Positions 7,150 through 17,082 are shown, counted from the first letter of the stretch. The stretch is 64,000 nt of DNA from Hymenobacter aquaticus (GCF_004765605.1 NZ_SRLC01000001.1:620001-684000); one strand, 5' to 3'. Notes: generated by a model not told the origin, from the letters alone. Numbers and translations are program-made.

Positions 7150-10116
7150 CTACCGGGCGCAAATGCCCTTGTACGGGCAGTACTGGCACCGCTCCAGGTC
7201 GTCAGTTTTGCGGATAGGCTCCAGCGGGTCCATGATTTTGCGGGCAAACTCGGTAAGCAACTCTTCGCCCTTTGCCACGAACGAAGTGCCATCCTCCGTC
7301 AAAAAAGCCATATCGGCGGTCATCGGGCCGGCCGTGAGGTTGCGCAGGGAAATAATGGCGGCATCGGCGGCGGGGCGGCCGGCGCGCTCCAGCATGAAGC
7401 GGTAGAGCCAGAGCTGCCGCACCTTGTCGGCCGAGGAGGTGGCGTCGTGGAGCAGGCGCTCGGTGGCCGCGGCGGCATCGTCGCCGCGCTTTTGCAGCTT
7501 TAAATCGTAGGGCTGCACCAGGCCGGTTTTGTAGTCGACCACGCGCAGGCGGCCGTCGGGTAGCTCGTCGAGGCGGTCGGTGTAGCCAAACACAATCATA
7601 TCGAAGGCTTCTCCCGAAGGCAGGGTCACGGGCACCCGGGAGTCCAGGATTTTTTCCAGGGCCACAATGCGCAGGGGCAGGGCTCCAGGCGTAGCGGCCA
7701 GGCCTTCGAGGTAGCGGCGCACAAGCTGGCCGGCTACCTGGCCCAGCACGTGGTTAAGACCTTCGTCGGGGCGGGCGTGGCGCTCGTCCTTCTCGTGGCG
7801 CAGCGCCCGCTCCAGATGCTGCGGCACCAGGCTCAGCAGCACCGGAATATCCTCGGCCGTTATGGCTTGCTGCTTGTCCACAAAGGGCTGAAACAGCGTT
7901 TCCAGCGTTTCGTGCACGACTGTACCGAAGCTGTCGGCTTCCAGCTTTTCCTCCACCTCGTCGTTTTCCTTGAACTTGGCCAGGCGGGCAAAGTAGAACT
8001 GCAACGAGCAGTTCAGGTACTGATTCAGGGCCGAGGGGGAAAGGCCCTTTTCCAGTAGCTCGCGCAGGGAAGCCAGCATTTCGGCGTCTTTCTCCAGCAC
8101 CAGGTCCCCGCCGTACTCGCGCCGGGCCGCCGAGTCGGGGGCGTCGTCGAGCACGCTGGCCGTGAGGTCGCGCAGGGTCAGGCGCGGGTTCTGGGGCAGC
8201 AGGTCATTCTCGATTTGCAGCAGAAACCGGCTCCGCTCCCCGGTGCGGGTGCCCTCGGCCCCGGGCAGCACGTGCAGCAGATCCACGCGGCGGGCCCGCT
8301 GCAGCAGGCGCCAGAACTGGTGGGCCGTGGCGGCTTCGTGGTCGGCGTAGGTGGGCATGCGGAACTTGGTCAGCACGTCGTAGGGAAACAGCGAGGAGTT
8401 GTTCTTGGGGGCCGGCAGCACCCGCTCGTTGCAGCTCAGAATGATGACGTGGTCGAAGTCCAGGGCCCGGGTTTCCAAGAGGCCCATCACTTGCACGTCG
8501 GCAATGGGCTCCCCGCTGAAGGGCAGGCGGGTGCGCGTCATCTGCTCGTAGAGAAACCGGCGGAAGGAGCGCACCGACAGCCGCTGCTCCCGGCAGTCGA
8601 ACACCGAGTCGAGGCGCTTGACGAGGGTGAAAAACAGGTAGAGGTACTCGGCCTCAATGGCCGAATGCTGATCTTGGTACGCCTTTTTGAGCAGGTCGAT
8701 GAGCGTGTAGCAGGCCGCAATGATATCGTCGCAGGTGTCCCAGGTGGCAAACAGGGCTTCCACCAGCGGGTGCTGCTGGCCGATGTCGAGCAGCTCGCTG
8801 GCGGGCAGCAGCACGGCGTTGCGCTTCACAATCTGCCGGCAGATCCGGTCGAGCAGGCCGTGGTACTGCTTGTCGGGCTGCTTGTCGAGCCAGTGCTGGT
8901 AGCGGCGCAGAAACGGGTGGCCCAGCAGCTTGCTCACGGCCAAATGGTGGTAGCGCGGCACACCGTAGCCGGTTTCGGGGCTGCCCTCCCGGATGCCGGT
9001 CAGGTGCACTTCAAACAGCAGGTCCACCAGGTTGAACAGGGGCGTGCTCTGGAAGCTCAGGCCCATCGTGACGTTGTACTCGGGTACTTCCTCGGGCGGC
9101 AGGCCGTGCAATACCGGCAGCAGCAGGGTTTCGTCGGGCAGCACCACGGCTACTTTGGCCCTGGGGTTTTCGCGGCGGGAGGCGGCCAGCAGCTGCCCGG
9201 CCACTTTGCCCTGCATGCTGGCGTTGGCCACGCCCACAAACTGAATTTCCCGTTCCAGAGTCCGCAGCAGGTTGGGCAGGCCGGTGCCGGTGTCGCCGAA
9301 AGCCTCGGCGGGCAGCTCCCAGTTGTTGCGATACTGGCGCAGGTGCTGGCCGGCGCGGTTGGGCGAGTCGTTGTCCAGGTAAAAGGCGTCGCCGTCGAAG
9401 CGCACCTCGGCCCGTCCTTCCTTCAGCAGCAGCTGAATCAGCTTTTGCTCGGCCCGCGACAACGAGCTCAGGCCCAGAAACACGTGGCGGGGCAGCGTGT
9501 CGCCGTGCCCGAGGCGGTTTTGCACCTTGTTCACGGCCAGGCGGTAGGCCAGGCCGGGGTAGGCCAGGTGGGTTTGCTCCATGCGGCGGCGCAGCTGCCA
9601 GTACACTTTCTCCAGGTCGTCCCAGAAGCGGAAGTAGGCGGCCGTGGTGCTCACCTCGGCCGGCGTATCGGCCAGCTCCCAGCGTTCCAGGGCCTTGGCC
9701 TGGGTCAGGTACTCAAACACCTTGGCCGGCGAGGCCAAGTTCTGGTCGAGGTTGGAGAAGTCCTGCACTAGAATGCCCGACCAGCCCACGAACTGGTCGA
9801 AGTCGAGCTTGGGGTCGATGCCGCGCAGAATGTCGAAGAGCAGCAGCTGCAAGGCAATGGGCTCCTCAACCTGCACGCCGGAGAGCTCCACCATGTAGTC
9901 TTCCATGGCCGCCACGCGCGGGCTCCACACCGCCGAGCCCACTTCGGCCGCCAGGCTCAGCTCATTCTTCAGGTAGACCACCGCCCGCCGCGTGGGCACC
10001 ACCACCACCAGATCCGACAGCTCCGGGCCGGGAAAGCGCGTGAGCAGGTCGCGGGCGGCCTGGCTCAGAAAGGAGTCGGTGGTGGTAATGGGCAGGGTGG
10101 AGGCAACGGTTTCCAT
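7150..10116 (-). CDS. AddB-like nuclease of a RecBCD/AddAB-type complex
   Basis: A protein of about 988 residues. The C-terminal third is a PD-(D/E)XK nuclease: a first Cys in YLNCSLQFYF, then GYTDRLDE and RVVDYKTG with an intact Asp/Lys pair, and finally CQYC...C at the extreme C terminus (C977, C980, C986). With the first Cys these make the Fe-S cluster of AddB-type nucleases. The N terminus (VVVPTRRAVVYLKNEL) corresponds to the degenerate helicase half. The partner AddA-like helicase lies at 13174-17082. The start at 10116 is supported by a near-consensus TATCTTTA box six bases upstream. It is expected to process double-strand DNA ends for recombination. Confidence 0.88.
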   Translation of the reverse strand: METVASTLPITTTDSFLSQAARDLLTRFPGPELSDLVVVVPTRRAVVYLKNELSLAAEVGSAVWSPRVAAMEDYMVELSGVQVEEPIALQLLLFDILRGIDPKLDFDQFVGWSGILVQDFSNLDQNLASPAKVFEYLTQAKALERWELADTPAEVSTTAAYFRFWDDLEKVYWQLRRRMEQTHLAYPGLAYRLAVNKVQNRLGHGDTLPRHVFLGLSSLSRAEQKLIQLLLKEGRAEVRFDGDAFYLDNDSPNRAGQHLRQYRNNWELPAEAFGDTGTGLPNLLRTLEREIQFVGVANASMQGKVAGQLLAASRRENPRAKVAVVLPDETLLLPVLHGLPPEEVPEYNVTMGLSFQSTPLFNLVDLLFEVHLTGIREGSPETGYGVPRYHHLAVSKLLGHPFLRRYQHWLDKQPDKQYHGLLDRICRQIVKRNAVLLPASELLDIGQQHPLVEALFATWDTCDDIIAACYTLIDLLKKAYQDQHSAIEAEYLYLFFTLVKRLDSVFDCREQRLSVRSFRRFLYEQMTRTRLPFSGEPIADVQVMGLLETRALDFDHVIILSCNERVLPAPKNNSSLFPYDVLTKFRMPTYADHEAATAHQFWRLLQRARRVDLLHVLPGAEGTRTGERSRFLLQIENDLLPQNPRLTLRDLTASVLDDAPDSAARREYGGDLVLEKDAEMLASLRELLEKGLSPSALNQYLNCSLQFYFARLAKFKENDEVEEKLEADSFGTVVHETLETLFQPFVDKQQAITAEDIPVLLSLVPQHLERALRHEKDERHARPDEGLNHVLGQVAGQLVRRYLEGLAATPGALPLRIVALEKILDSRVPVTLPSGEAFDMIVFGYTDRLDELPDGRLRVVDYKTGLVQPYDLKLQKRGDDAAAATERLLHDATSSADKVRQLWLYRFMLERAGRPAADAAIISLRNLTAGPMTADMAFLTEDGTSFVAKGEELLTEFARKIMDPLEPIRKTDDLERCQYCPYKGICAR

Positions 10117-10228
10117 AGAAAGTAAAGATACCTTGCGGACCAGGATATCCCGCAGGTTATTCGGCCCGAGCAAGGGCGGTGGGTTTCCATTCTATCAGCC
10201 TCAACGACCAACGGTTTTCGCTAACTCC

Positions 10229-10987
10229 ATGATACCCGAATTCTTAGCGCCTTTTGCCGAACAGCTGCAACGCTATGCCCTGCCCAGCATAAAAATAAAG
10301 GCAACTCCCCTGCGCACTACCGGGCCCGCATCGGCCGCCAGCAAGTTTGGCGGGTTGCCGTATCTGCCCTTGAGTCTATCCTATCCGCGGGACGGGAACG
10401 GAAAGCCGCTGTTGCTGCTGGCCCAGATCAACCTGGCCGAGCTGCCAGCCACCGACTGGCTGCCTGCCGCGGGCCTGCTGCAGTTTTACGTGCCCACGCA
10501 TTTAGGCTGCGAAACGGATGAGTCCCGGGTGCTGTATCTCAGTGCCGCCCAGGCCGGGAAGGAAATGCAGTCGGATTTCAGCTTTCTGCCCGCCGACCAC
10601 TACGAGGACAGCCCCGTCTATTGTGAGCATAGCCTGACGTTTGAGCTAACCACCGAGTACGGCGGAACAGAGGATGCCCGCTTTGAAGCCGACTTCAACG
10701 GTTTGAGCGCCCACGACTACGAAGAAACGCTCCCCGAGAGTCAGAAGCCAGAATTCGGCAAGCTGCTGGGCGGCGAAGGGCATAAACTGGGCGGCTACGC
10801 CATGTTTACCCAAAGTGACCCCCGCGCCTACAACTCGGGTACGGCCAACGACGTGCAGCTCTTGCAAATCGATATAGATGAGCAGATTATGTTCGGCGAC
10901 TCCGGCGTGGCCCACTTTTTCATCAACGCTCAGGCCCTACAGAATGGGGAGTTCGGAGAGGCGTACTTCTACTGGGACTGTTGCTAG
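10229..10987 (+). CDS. DUF1963 (YwqG-like) protein
   Basis: A protein of 252 residues with the DUF1963 layout: SKFGGLPYLP, LLAQINLAELP, LLQFYVP, and a late GDSGVAHFFI strand. Members are common soluble bacterial proteins of unknown biochemical role. The frame is open far upstream, but the first plausible ATG at 10229 (MIPEFL) begins the conserved part and avoids running into the addB promoter. It is divergent from addB and shares a 112-base intergenic region with it. Confidence 0.88.
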   Translation: MIPEFLAPFAEQLQRYALPSIKIKATPLRTTGPASAASKFGGLPYLPLSLSYPRDGNGKPLLLLAQINLAELPATDWLPAAGLLQFYVPTHLGCETDESRVLYLSAAQAGKEMQSDFSFLPADHYEDSPVYCEHSLTFELTTEYGGTEDARFEADFNGLSAHDYEETLPESQKPEFGKLLGGEGHKLGGYAMFTQSDPRAYNSGTANDVQLLQIDIDEQIMFGDSGVAHFFINAQALQNGEFGEAYFYWDCC

Positions 10988-11004
10988 ACCCGCTCCAGCG
11001 GCTT

Positions 11005-12273
11005 CTAGTGCCCCACGGCTACTTCGGCAGCTTCTTCCGGTACGCCCACCGGTACCACCGGGGCCACGTAGTGCCGCAACGACTTCATGGCCAGCAGCAT
11101 GCTGATAACGGTAAGTACCGCCCCGGTCAGGAAAGCCGCGCCGGGAAAATGCACGGGAGCCTTGGGGCCAGTGAAAAAGGAAAACAGGTTGGTCATCAGC
11201 GGCGGGCCGATGATGGACGTGAGGCTGACCAGGCTGGTGAGGGCGCCCTGCAGCTCGCCCTGCTCGTTGCGCGGCACCTGCCCCGACATGATACCCTGCA
11301 AGGCCGGCCCGGCAATGCCGCCCAGGGAGTAGGGAATCAGAAATACGAACATCATCCAGCCCACCGGCGCAAAGGCAAACAGTGCAAAGCCCAGGGCGTA
11401 GAGGCCCAAGCCCAGAAACACCGAGCGTTTGGCGCCCAGCCAGGGGTTGAGCCGCCGGATCAGCAGGCCCTGCACCACAGCCGTCAGCGCCCCGATGGCG
11501 CCCAGGGAGTAGCCCACCCAGGCCTCATTCCAGTGGAATTTGTACATGGTGTAGTACGACCAGGTGCTCTGCGTGGAGTGGGCCGCAATGTAGACCAGCA
11601 CCAACGAGCCCACCATGCCCAAGATGACGGGGTACTTCTGCAGCTGCCTGAGCGAGCCGATGGGGTTGGCCCGCCGCCAGTCGAACTTGCGGCGGTGGGC
11701 TTCGTCCAGGGATTCGGGCAGGATAAAGAAGCCGTAGAGCCAGTTAATCATCGTCAGGCCGGCGGCCACTAGGAAGGGTACGCGCGCGCCAAACTGCCCC
11801 AGCACGCCCCCGATAACCGGCCCGATAATAAAGCCCAGGCCGAAGGCGGCCCCGATCATGCCGAAGTTCTGGGCCCGCTTTTCCGGGGTGCTGATGTCGG
11901 CAATGTAGGCCGAGGCCGTCGTGAAGCTGGCCCCGGTGATGCCGGCAATGATGCGGCCCACGAACAGCCAGGTGATGGTGGGGGCAAAGGCTACGAACAA
12001 ATAATCGAGCCCGAAGCCCAGCAGGGCAAACAGCAGCACCGGCCGCCGCCCGTACTGGTCGGAAAGGTTGCCCAGCACCGGCGAAAACAGGAACTGCATG
12101 CTGGCAAAAGCAAACATCAGCCATCCTCCGTAGCGGGAAGCGTCGCTGATGGTGCCCCCGGTCAGGTTGCTGATCAGCTTGGGAATGACCGGAATGATGA
12201 TGCCGAACCCAATGACATCCAGCAGCAGCGTAACGAAAATGAAGCCGAGGGCGGCCTGGCGTTTGTCGGACAT
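11005..12273 (-). CDS. MFS drug exporter, TetA/TCR-type
   Basis: A protein of 422 residues with twelve predicted membrane helices. The first helix reads [13 protein letters not shown], the loop 2-3 motif A is [11 protein letters not shown], and the fifth helix holds [10 protein letters not shown] (antiporter motif C), all typical of the drug:H+ antiporter-1 family near TetA. Many chromosomal members do not confer tetracycline resistance, so the substrate is open. It is convergent with the DUF1963 gene and divergent from the zinc-ribbon gene. Confidence 0.88.
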   Translation of the reverse strand: MSDKRQAALGFIFVTLLLDVIGFGIIIPVIPKLISNLTGGTISDASRYGGWLMFAFASMQFLFSPVLGNLSDQYGRRPVLLFALLGFGLDYLFVAFAPTITWLFVGRIIAGITGASFTTASAYIADISTPEKRAQNFGMIGAAFGLGFIIGPVIGGVLGQFGARVPFLVAAGLTMINWLYGFFILPESLDEAHRRKFDWRRANPIGSLRQLQKYPVILGMVGSLVLVYIAAHSTQSTWSYYTMYKFHWNEAWVGYSLGAIGALTAVVQGLLIRRLNPWLGAKRSVFLGLGLYALGFALFAFAPVGWMMFVFLIPYSLGGIAGPALQGIMSGQVPRNEQGELQGALTSLVSLTSIIGPPLMTNLFSFFTGPKAPVHFPGAAFLTGAVLTVISMLLAMKSLRHYVAPVVPVGVPEEAAEVAVGH

Positions 12274-12465
12274 GGCGGTAGGCTTTGCTAATTTTTTTGG
12301 CGAAGCAAAATACTAAGTTTTTACGCAATTTAAATGCATCAGGCGAAGATAGTTGCCCTAACATGTATCAACTGACGAGTTCGTGCGTATCGGGCTTACG
12401 CCTGCGAATCGCGGAATCCGGCGTTTTGCGCGGCTATATTCTCCCATCTTTATCCTCCTGTTCGT

Positions 12466-13140
12466 ATGCTGTTTTTCTTTGGGCTGGGTCAAACCCGGAT
12501 TACGACTTCCCCTCTCGCGGGTGTTTCCTGCGCATACTGCGGCACCCCCGATGCGGTGACGGCCACGGTGTTTTCGCGCTACTTTCACGTGTTCTGGATT
12601 CCGGTAATTCCCCTGGGCAAATTCAGCCTGACCCAGTGCGGCCACTGCAAGCAGGTGCTGGAAAAAAAGGAGATGCCCGCCGCCTACCAGGCACCGGTAG
12701 CCGCCTTGCAGAGCAGCGCCCGGCTGCCCATCACCAACTACCTCGTTTTGCTGCTGATGGGCGCGCTGGTGCTGTTCATGGTGGGAGTGGGGCTCTTTCG
12801 CAAAGACGCCGAGCCAACTGCCTCGGCGGCCCCGGCCCCGGCGTTAGCCCAGCAGGAAGCTCCGGCCGCCGAGGCCGCCCCGGACCCGCTGCCCACCGTC
12901 GGGGCCGTGTTTCTGATGCCGCTGGATGGTGGACGCTACTCGCTGATGCAAGTCACCAAAACCACCCCCGACAGCGCCTACTTCCGCGTCACCGACCCGC
13001 TCCGGGGCGGGCCCGGCACGGCCAAGATTACCAGCGCCCTGCGCGACTCGGTGGCGCCGGCCAACCAGGCTACGGCCTGGAGCCGGCAGCAGTGGCAAAG
13101 CGTGCGGCAGCACAACAAGGAGTTTATGCGGCTCCGGTAA
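12466..13140 (+). CDS. Zinc-ribbon membrane protein
   Basis: A protein of 224 residues. Two CxxC pairs (C22/C25 and C58/C61) on either side of FSRYFHVFWIPVIPLGK match the zinc-ribbon family found in many Bacteroidota. A membrane helix follows at about residues 92-111, then an Ala/Pro-rich linker and a C-terminal region of unknown fold that is probably extracytoplasmic. No function is known. The 192-base gap to the divergent MFS gene shows no strong promoter. Confidence 0.75.
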   Translation: MLFFFGLGQTRITTSPLAGVSCAYCGTPDAVTATVFSRYFHVFWIPVIPLGKFSLTQCGHCKQVLEKKEMPAAYQAPVAALQSSARLPITNYLVLLLMGALVLFMVGVGLFRKDAEPTASAAPAPALAQQEAPAAEAAPDPLPTVGAVFLMPLDGGRYSLMQVTKTTPDSAYFRVTDPLRGGPGTAKITSALRDSVAPANQATAWSRQQWQSVRQHNKEFMRLR

Positions 13141-13173
13141 CCGGCTAATCTCCGGCGCGGCAGATCGAATGCG

Positions 13174-16100
13174 CTAAAACACCAGGGCTTCCTCCGTGTC
13201 GAAGTAGTAGAGCACGCACTGCACGTCGGCGTAGCCCAGCTGCCGAAACAGGCCCGCGTACTGCTGCAATAGCTGCCGGTGCTGGGGCTCGGGTGGTGGA
13301 ATGCGGAAGTCGATAACCGTGACGCGGCCGGGCGCGGGCCCCACGTTGGGCTCAAACACAATCCGGTCGGGCTTGTAGTCCTGGCGGCGGGTGCCTCCCA
13401 CCAGAATTTCCCGCTCGGTTTCCACCGCCACGGCCAGGCTGAAGTAGTGGGCCATCTGCGGGTTTTCCACGGTGCGCCGCAGCAGGTCCAGCAAAATGCG
13501 TTTCTCCTTGCTGCTGACCAATCCCTCGGCCACGAGCTGGGCGGCCACCCGGTCGACGTCGGCGGCAATTTCGGTGCGGCGCAGGGCGTAGTGCAGCTTG
13601 CGGTTCCATTCGCGCTGCACCTGCTGGTCGTCGAAGTCGAACACCGTATTGGCGTGGCGGCGCAGGCGCAGGCGCTCCTCCCAGGGCGTGCTGCTCAGGT
13701 TGGCCAGCGAATAGGTGCGGGTAGCTGCCTTGGTTTTCAGCTGGGGCACGAAGTGGTGGCTGTTGGCCAGGGTGTAGGCCGTGCGCTCATCGTTCCAGGC
13801 ACCGGTGGCGGTCAGGTAGCGGTGCAGCAGCTCGGCCACGGTTTTGGCCGGCTCAGCCGGGCCGGTCAGTTCCAGGTCCTTGCTGGCTTTGGTGGGCTTG
13901 GGCCGGCGGCTGATGGCGTAAAGCCGGTGCCGGGGCCGGGTGAAGGCCACGTAGAGCATGTTCAGGCCCTCCAGAAACGTCTTTTCCAGCTCCTCGGTGT
14001 ATTGCTGCGCCAGGGGAGTGTGCAGCAAGGCCTGGGTTTGGCTGACCACCGCAATGGGCGGCATTTCCGGTACCGGCTTCTCATCCTCCGGCAACCGGCC
14101 CCAGAGCAAAGTACCCCGGTAGGGCGTCAGGCTCCAGTCGGCGAAGGGCACGATGACGACGCCGTAGGCCAGACCCTTGGCTTTGTGCACCGTGGTAATG
14201 GTTATGGCGTCGCGCCCGGCCGGAGCGTTGATGCTCAGCGCGCTTTTCTTCTGCTCCCAGTAAGTCAGGAAGTTGTTCAGGTTGTTGCCAAAGCGCAGGC
14301 TGTATTCCAGCGTCAGGTCCAGGAAGCGGAACAGGTACTCACTTTCCTCGTTGCGGCCCAGCAGCCCGAAGGTGCCCATCAGCCGCTCGGTCAGCTCGTA
14401 GAGGCCTAGGTTGCCGGTTTCCTGTTCCCGCACGTCGTAGCCCAGAGCGCGCAGCTCGTCGAAAAACGCCTGAGCCTTTTCGGCGTTGGCCAGCTCGGCA
14501 ATGTGCCGGGCCCGGGCCGGGGTAGGAGCCAGCTGCCGCACCACCTTATCGACCAGCAGCAGGGCTTCGGCCCGCGCCAGGGTGTCGGCCGGCTGGTTGA
14601 GCACCCGGAACAACGCCACCAGCAAATTCACCACCTCGGCAAATTCCAACGACAGCGAATCGGCCGAAATAATGGGGTAGCCCCGCTCTTTCAGAAACTT
14701 AGCGACGCGCCGGCTAGAGTCGCGGCGGCGGCAGAGCACGGCAATGTCCTGGAGCCGGAACCCGTCCTGCAGGGCCTGCTCCACCAGTTGCAGCGTGAGG
14801 TAGAGCGTGCTGGCTTCGTAGTCGAACACCTCGTCGGGGCCCACGCCGGGCAGGGTTTCCTCGGTGTAGGCGCCCGAAACCGGGTCGTAGCGCCGGGCGG
14901 GGGCGTCGTCTTCGGTGAAGAGCAGCTCCACGTGGCCGGCCTCACCCCCCAACCCCCTCTCCCGAGGAGAGGGGGAGCCTTGTGGAGCGACCGAGGCTGA
15001 ATCAAATTCTTGTTGAATTTGATTCAGGACAGAGGACAAAGCATACAGAACTTGGTCATTCGAGAAGCGAAGTACACGATAGCCAAGTTGAGTTAACTCC
15101 TGAGTGCGCCCAGTATCATATTCAGCCTGCTCTGCTGTGGCGTGAACATCGCCGTCAACTTCTATAATAAGCATCTTGCCGATACACACGAAGTCGACGA
15201 TGTACGATTTGATGACGTGCTGACGACGAAATTTCTCCCCAAGTTTACTGTTTCTCAACTCCTGCCACAGGATGTTTTCCGCTTCCGTTGGCGTAGAACG
15301 CATCTGTTTTGAATAAGCTGAAGTCTTATCCCAAGTCTGCGCGTTGGCAGTTAGAACAAACTCGCCGATATCATTCCGAAACTCTTTAACGCCTTGCGTC
15401 AGGCTTCCCCTCTCCTCGGGAGAGGGGGTTGGGGGGTGAGGCTTCGTAGGAGCTTCTTGCCCAAAGTGCTCATCGTAAATGCTCTGCACCAGCGGCAGCT
15501 GCGGGTGGCTCTGGCTTACCTGCCCAAAGAAGTCGTTGTTGAACTGGATGATTTCCGGGGCCGAGCGGTAGTTGGTGTTCAAATGCTCCGGCGTCAGGGC
15601 CTGGTCCAGGGTGAAGTAGCGGTCCTGGAGCAGGCCGCGCAGCTCCTCGTCGGCCACGCGGCCGTAGAGGTACTCCGTCTGGTTTTTGTGCAACCGCAGA
15701 ATCTGCTCCATCTCCCCGCCCCGCCAGCGGTAAATGGCCTGCTTGGCGTCGCCCACCGCCAGCGACAGGTTGCCGGTCGACACGGCGTTTTCCACCAGCG
15801 GCAGCAGGTTGTTCCACTGCAGCACCGACGTATCCTGAAACTCGTCGATGAGCAAATGCAGGTACCGCTCGCCCATCCGCTCGTACAAGAACGGCACCGG
15901 TTCGCGCAGCACGATGCTGGCAATGCGGCGGTTGAACTCGGCAATAAGCACCACGCCCCGCTCCCGGCTGAGCTGGTCCACGGCCTTGCTCAGTTCGCTC
16001 AAGAGCGACACGTGAAACAGGTAGGGCAGCATCCCATTCACCAGAATATAGTTGGAAAGCAGCGTGGCGCGCAGGTTTTCCAGCTCCAGGTAGTAGCGGG

Positions 16101-17082
16101 TCACGTCCTCCTTCACGGCGTCCACGCGCTGCTTGTCGGCGGCGGTTTTCACCTTGCCGCTGTACCACTTGTCCTGCTCGAAGGTGGCCCGCACGTAGCT
16201 GTTGGCCTCTTTATCGGGCAACAGCCGCTCTTCCCACTTCGTGAAGTAGCCGATGATGCCATTCTTGCCCTGGTACAAATCGGCCTCGGTCACGCCGGCC
16301 GTTTCCAGGGCCACAATGGCTTGCAGCGCCACCAACTGAAACTTGCCCTCAATGACCTCCTTGCGCTTGCGCAGCGTCTCGTGCAGCCGCCGGTAGTCCT
16401 GCAACGACATCTTCTGCAATTGCGTCACGGCCTCGTGCACGGGCTCACTCAGCAGAAAGCGCCCGAACTGCACCAGCTCGTCCGCGAGGTTGTTCCAGCT
16501 CCGGCCCTCGTCGGCCTTGCTCAGGGCGTAGTCGGCCAGGGAGCGGCTGAGCAGGGCCGCATTCGGGTCCCGGTTTACGCGGTCCAGCAGCAGGGCCACC
16601 GCGCTTTGCAGCACCGCGTCGCCGTCGAGCTCCACCTCAAAGGTGGCCGGCAAACCCAGCTCCCGGGTAAAGGCCTGCACGATGCGCTGCACGAAGGAGT
16701 CGATGGTACTCACGGCAAAATCGGCGTAGTGGTAGAGCACCAGCCGGAAGGTGGCCGCCGCCCGCCGCCGCAGCTCCTGCTCTCGTTCCTGGGGCGTTTC
16801 GGCGCGGCGCGGCAGCAGCCCTTCGGCGGCCAGCTCCTCGGCAATATCGCGCAGCAGCGCGTCGTCCTGGTTGTCGGCGGTGGGGTAGGCAAAGCGCCGC
16901 AACGCGCTGATAATGCGCTCCTTCATCTCGCCCGCCGCATCGTTGGTGAAGGTAATGGCCAGGATGCTCTTAAAGTAGGCCGGGTCCTCGGAGCCCAAGG
17001 CCAGCTTCAGGTATTCCTTGGTCAACTGGTAGGTTTTGCCGGAGCCGGCGGAAGACGAGTAAATGCGGAACGTGGCGGGCAT
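13174..17082 (-). CDS. AddA-like UvrD-family helicase with in-frame DUF559 insert
   Basis: A protein of 1302 residues. Helicase motifs in order: Walker A SSAGSGKT (about 10-17), AITFTNDAAGEMKERI (Ia), LLIDEFQDTS (II), VGDAKQAIYRWRGG (III), NTNYRS (IV), TVHKAKGLAYGVVIVP (V) and YVAFTRPRHRLY (VI). This is the AddA/RecB superfamily I layout. Residues about 548-714 are a foreign DUF559 segment in the loop after motif IV (see the mobile element entry). The C-terminal nuclease fold reads YKPDRIVFE then VTVIDFRI: the catalytic Lys expected after the second Asp is Arg, so nuclease activity may be lost and AddB may be the only nuclease. Its start faces the AT-rich DUF4365 gene. Confidence 0.9.
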   Translation of the reverse strand: MPATFRIYSSSAGSGKTYQLTKEYLKLALGSEDPAYFKSILAITFTNDAAGEMKERIISALRRFAYPTADNQDDALLRDIAEELAAEGLLPRRAETPQEREQELRRRAAATFRLVLYHYADFAVSTIDSFVQRIVQAFTRELGLPATFEVELDGDAVLQSAVALLLDRVNRDPNAALLSRSLADYALSKADEGRSWNNLADELVQFGRFLLSEPVHEAVTQLQKMSLQDYRRLHETLRKRKEVIEGKFQLVALQAIVALETAGVTEADLYQGKNGIIGYFTKWEERLLPDKEANSYVRATFEQDKWYSGKVKTAADKQRVDAVKEDVTRYYLELENLRATLLSNYILVNGMLPYLFHVSLLSELSKAVDQLSRERGVVLIAEFNRRIASIVLREPVPFLYERMGERYLHLLIDEFQDTSVLQWNNLLPLVENAVSTGNLSLAVGDAKQAIYRWRGGEMEQILRLHKNQTEYLYGRVADEELRGLLQDRYFTLDQALTPEHLNTNYRSAPEIIQFNNDFFGQVSQSHPQLPLVQSIYDEHFGQEAPTKPHPPTPSPEERGSLTQGVKEFRNDIGEFVLTANAQTWDKTSAYSKQMRSTPTEAENILWQELRNSKLGEKFRRQHVIKSYIVDFVCIGKMLIIEVDGDVHATAEQAEYDTGRTQELTQLGYRVLRFSNDQVLYALSSVLNQIQQEFDSASVAPQGSPSPRERGLGGEAGHVELLFTEDDAPARRYDPVSGAYTEETLPGVGPDEVFDYEASTLYLTLQLVEQALQDGFRLQDIAVLCRRRDSSRRVAKFLKERGYPIISADSLSLEFAEVVNLLVALFRVLNQPADTLARAEALLLVDKVVRQLAPTPARARHIAELANAEKAQAFFDELRALGYDVREQETGNLGLYELTERLMGTFGLLGRNEESEYLFRFLDLTLEYSLRFGNNLNNFLTYWEQKKSALSINAPAGRDAITITTVHKAKGLAYGVVIVPFADWSLTPYRGTLLWGRLPEDEKPVPEMPPIAVVSQTQALLHTPLAQQYTEELEKTFLEGLNMLYVAFTRPRHRLYAISRRPKPTKASKDLELTGPAEPAKTVAELLHRYLTATGAWNDERTAYTLANSHHFVPQLKTKAATRTYSLANLSSTPWEERLRLRRHANTVFDFDDQQVQREWNRKLHYALRRTEIAADVDRVAAQLVAEGLVSSKEKRILLDLLRRTVENPQMAHYFSLAVAVETEREILVGGTRRQDYKPDRIVFEPNVGPAPGRVTVIDFRIPPPEPQHRQLLQQYAGLFRQLGYADVQCVLYYFDTEEALVF
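14939..15442 (-). mobile_element. In-frame DUF559 element with 42-bp inverted ends
   Basis: A 504-bp (168-codon) segment inside the helicase gene. Its ends, 14939-14980 and 15401-15442, are reverse complements at 41 of 42 bases, and each has an inner hairpin (CCCTCTC/GAGAGGG). The segment has no stop codon and preserves the host frame. In the host direction it encodes PTPSPEERGS, then a DUF559 domain (about residues 594-690) with an internal ATG at 15303, then GSPSPRERGLGG. The domain keeps FRRQH, YIVDF and IIEVDGDVH, the PD-(D/E)XK/Vsr-like core. No clear target-site duplication is seen. DUF559 genes with such Pro/Ser/Arg-rich ends recur in many genomes (from general knowledge); mobility is inferred. 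Confidence 0.8.

Noticed and set aside
8215..9771. Long open frame on the plus strand opposite the AddB gene
   Set aside because: Low-complexity Gln/Gly/His/Val-rich translation typical of the antisense of GC-rich coding DNA; AddB on the other strand has clear motifs.
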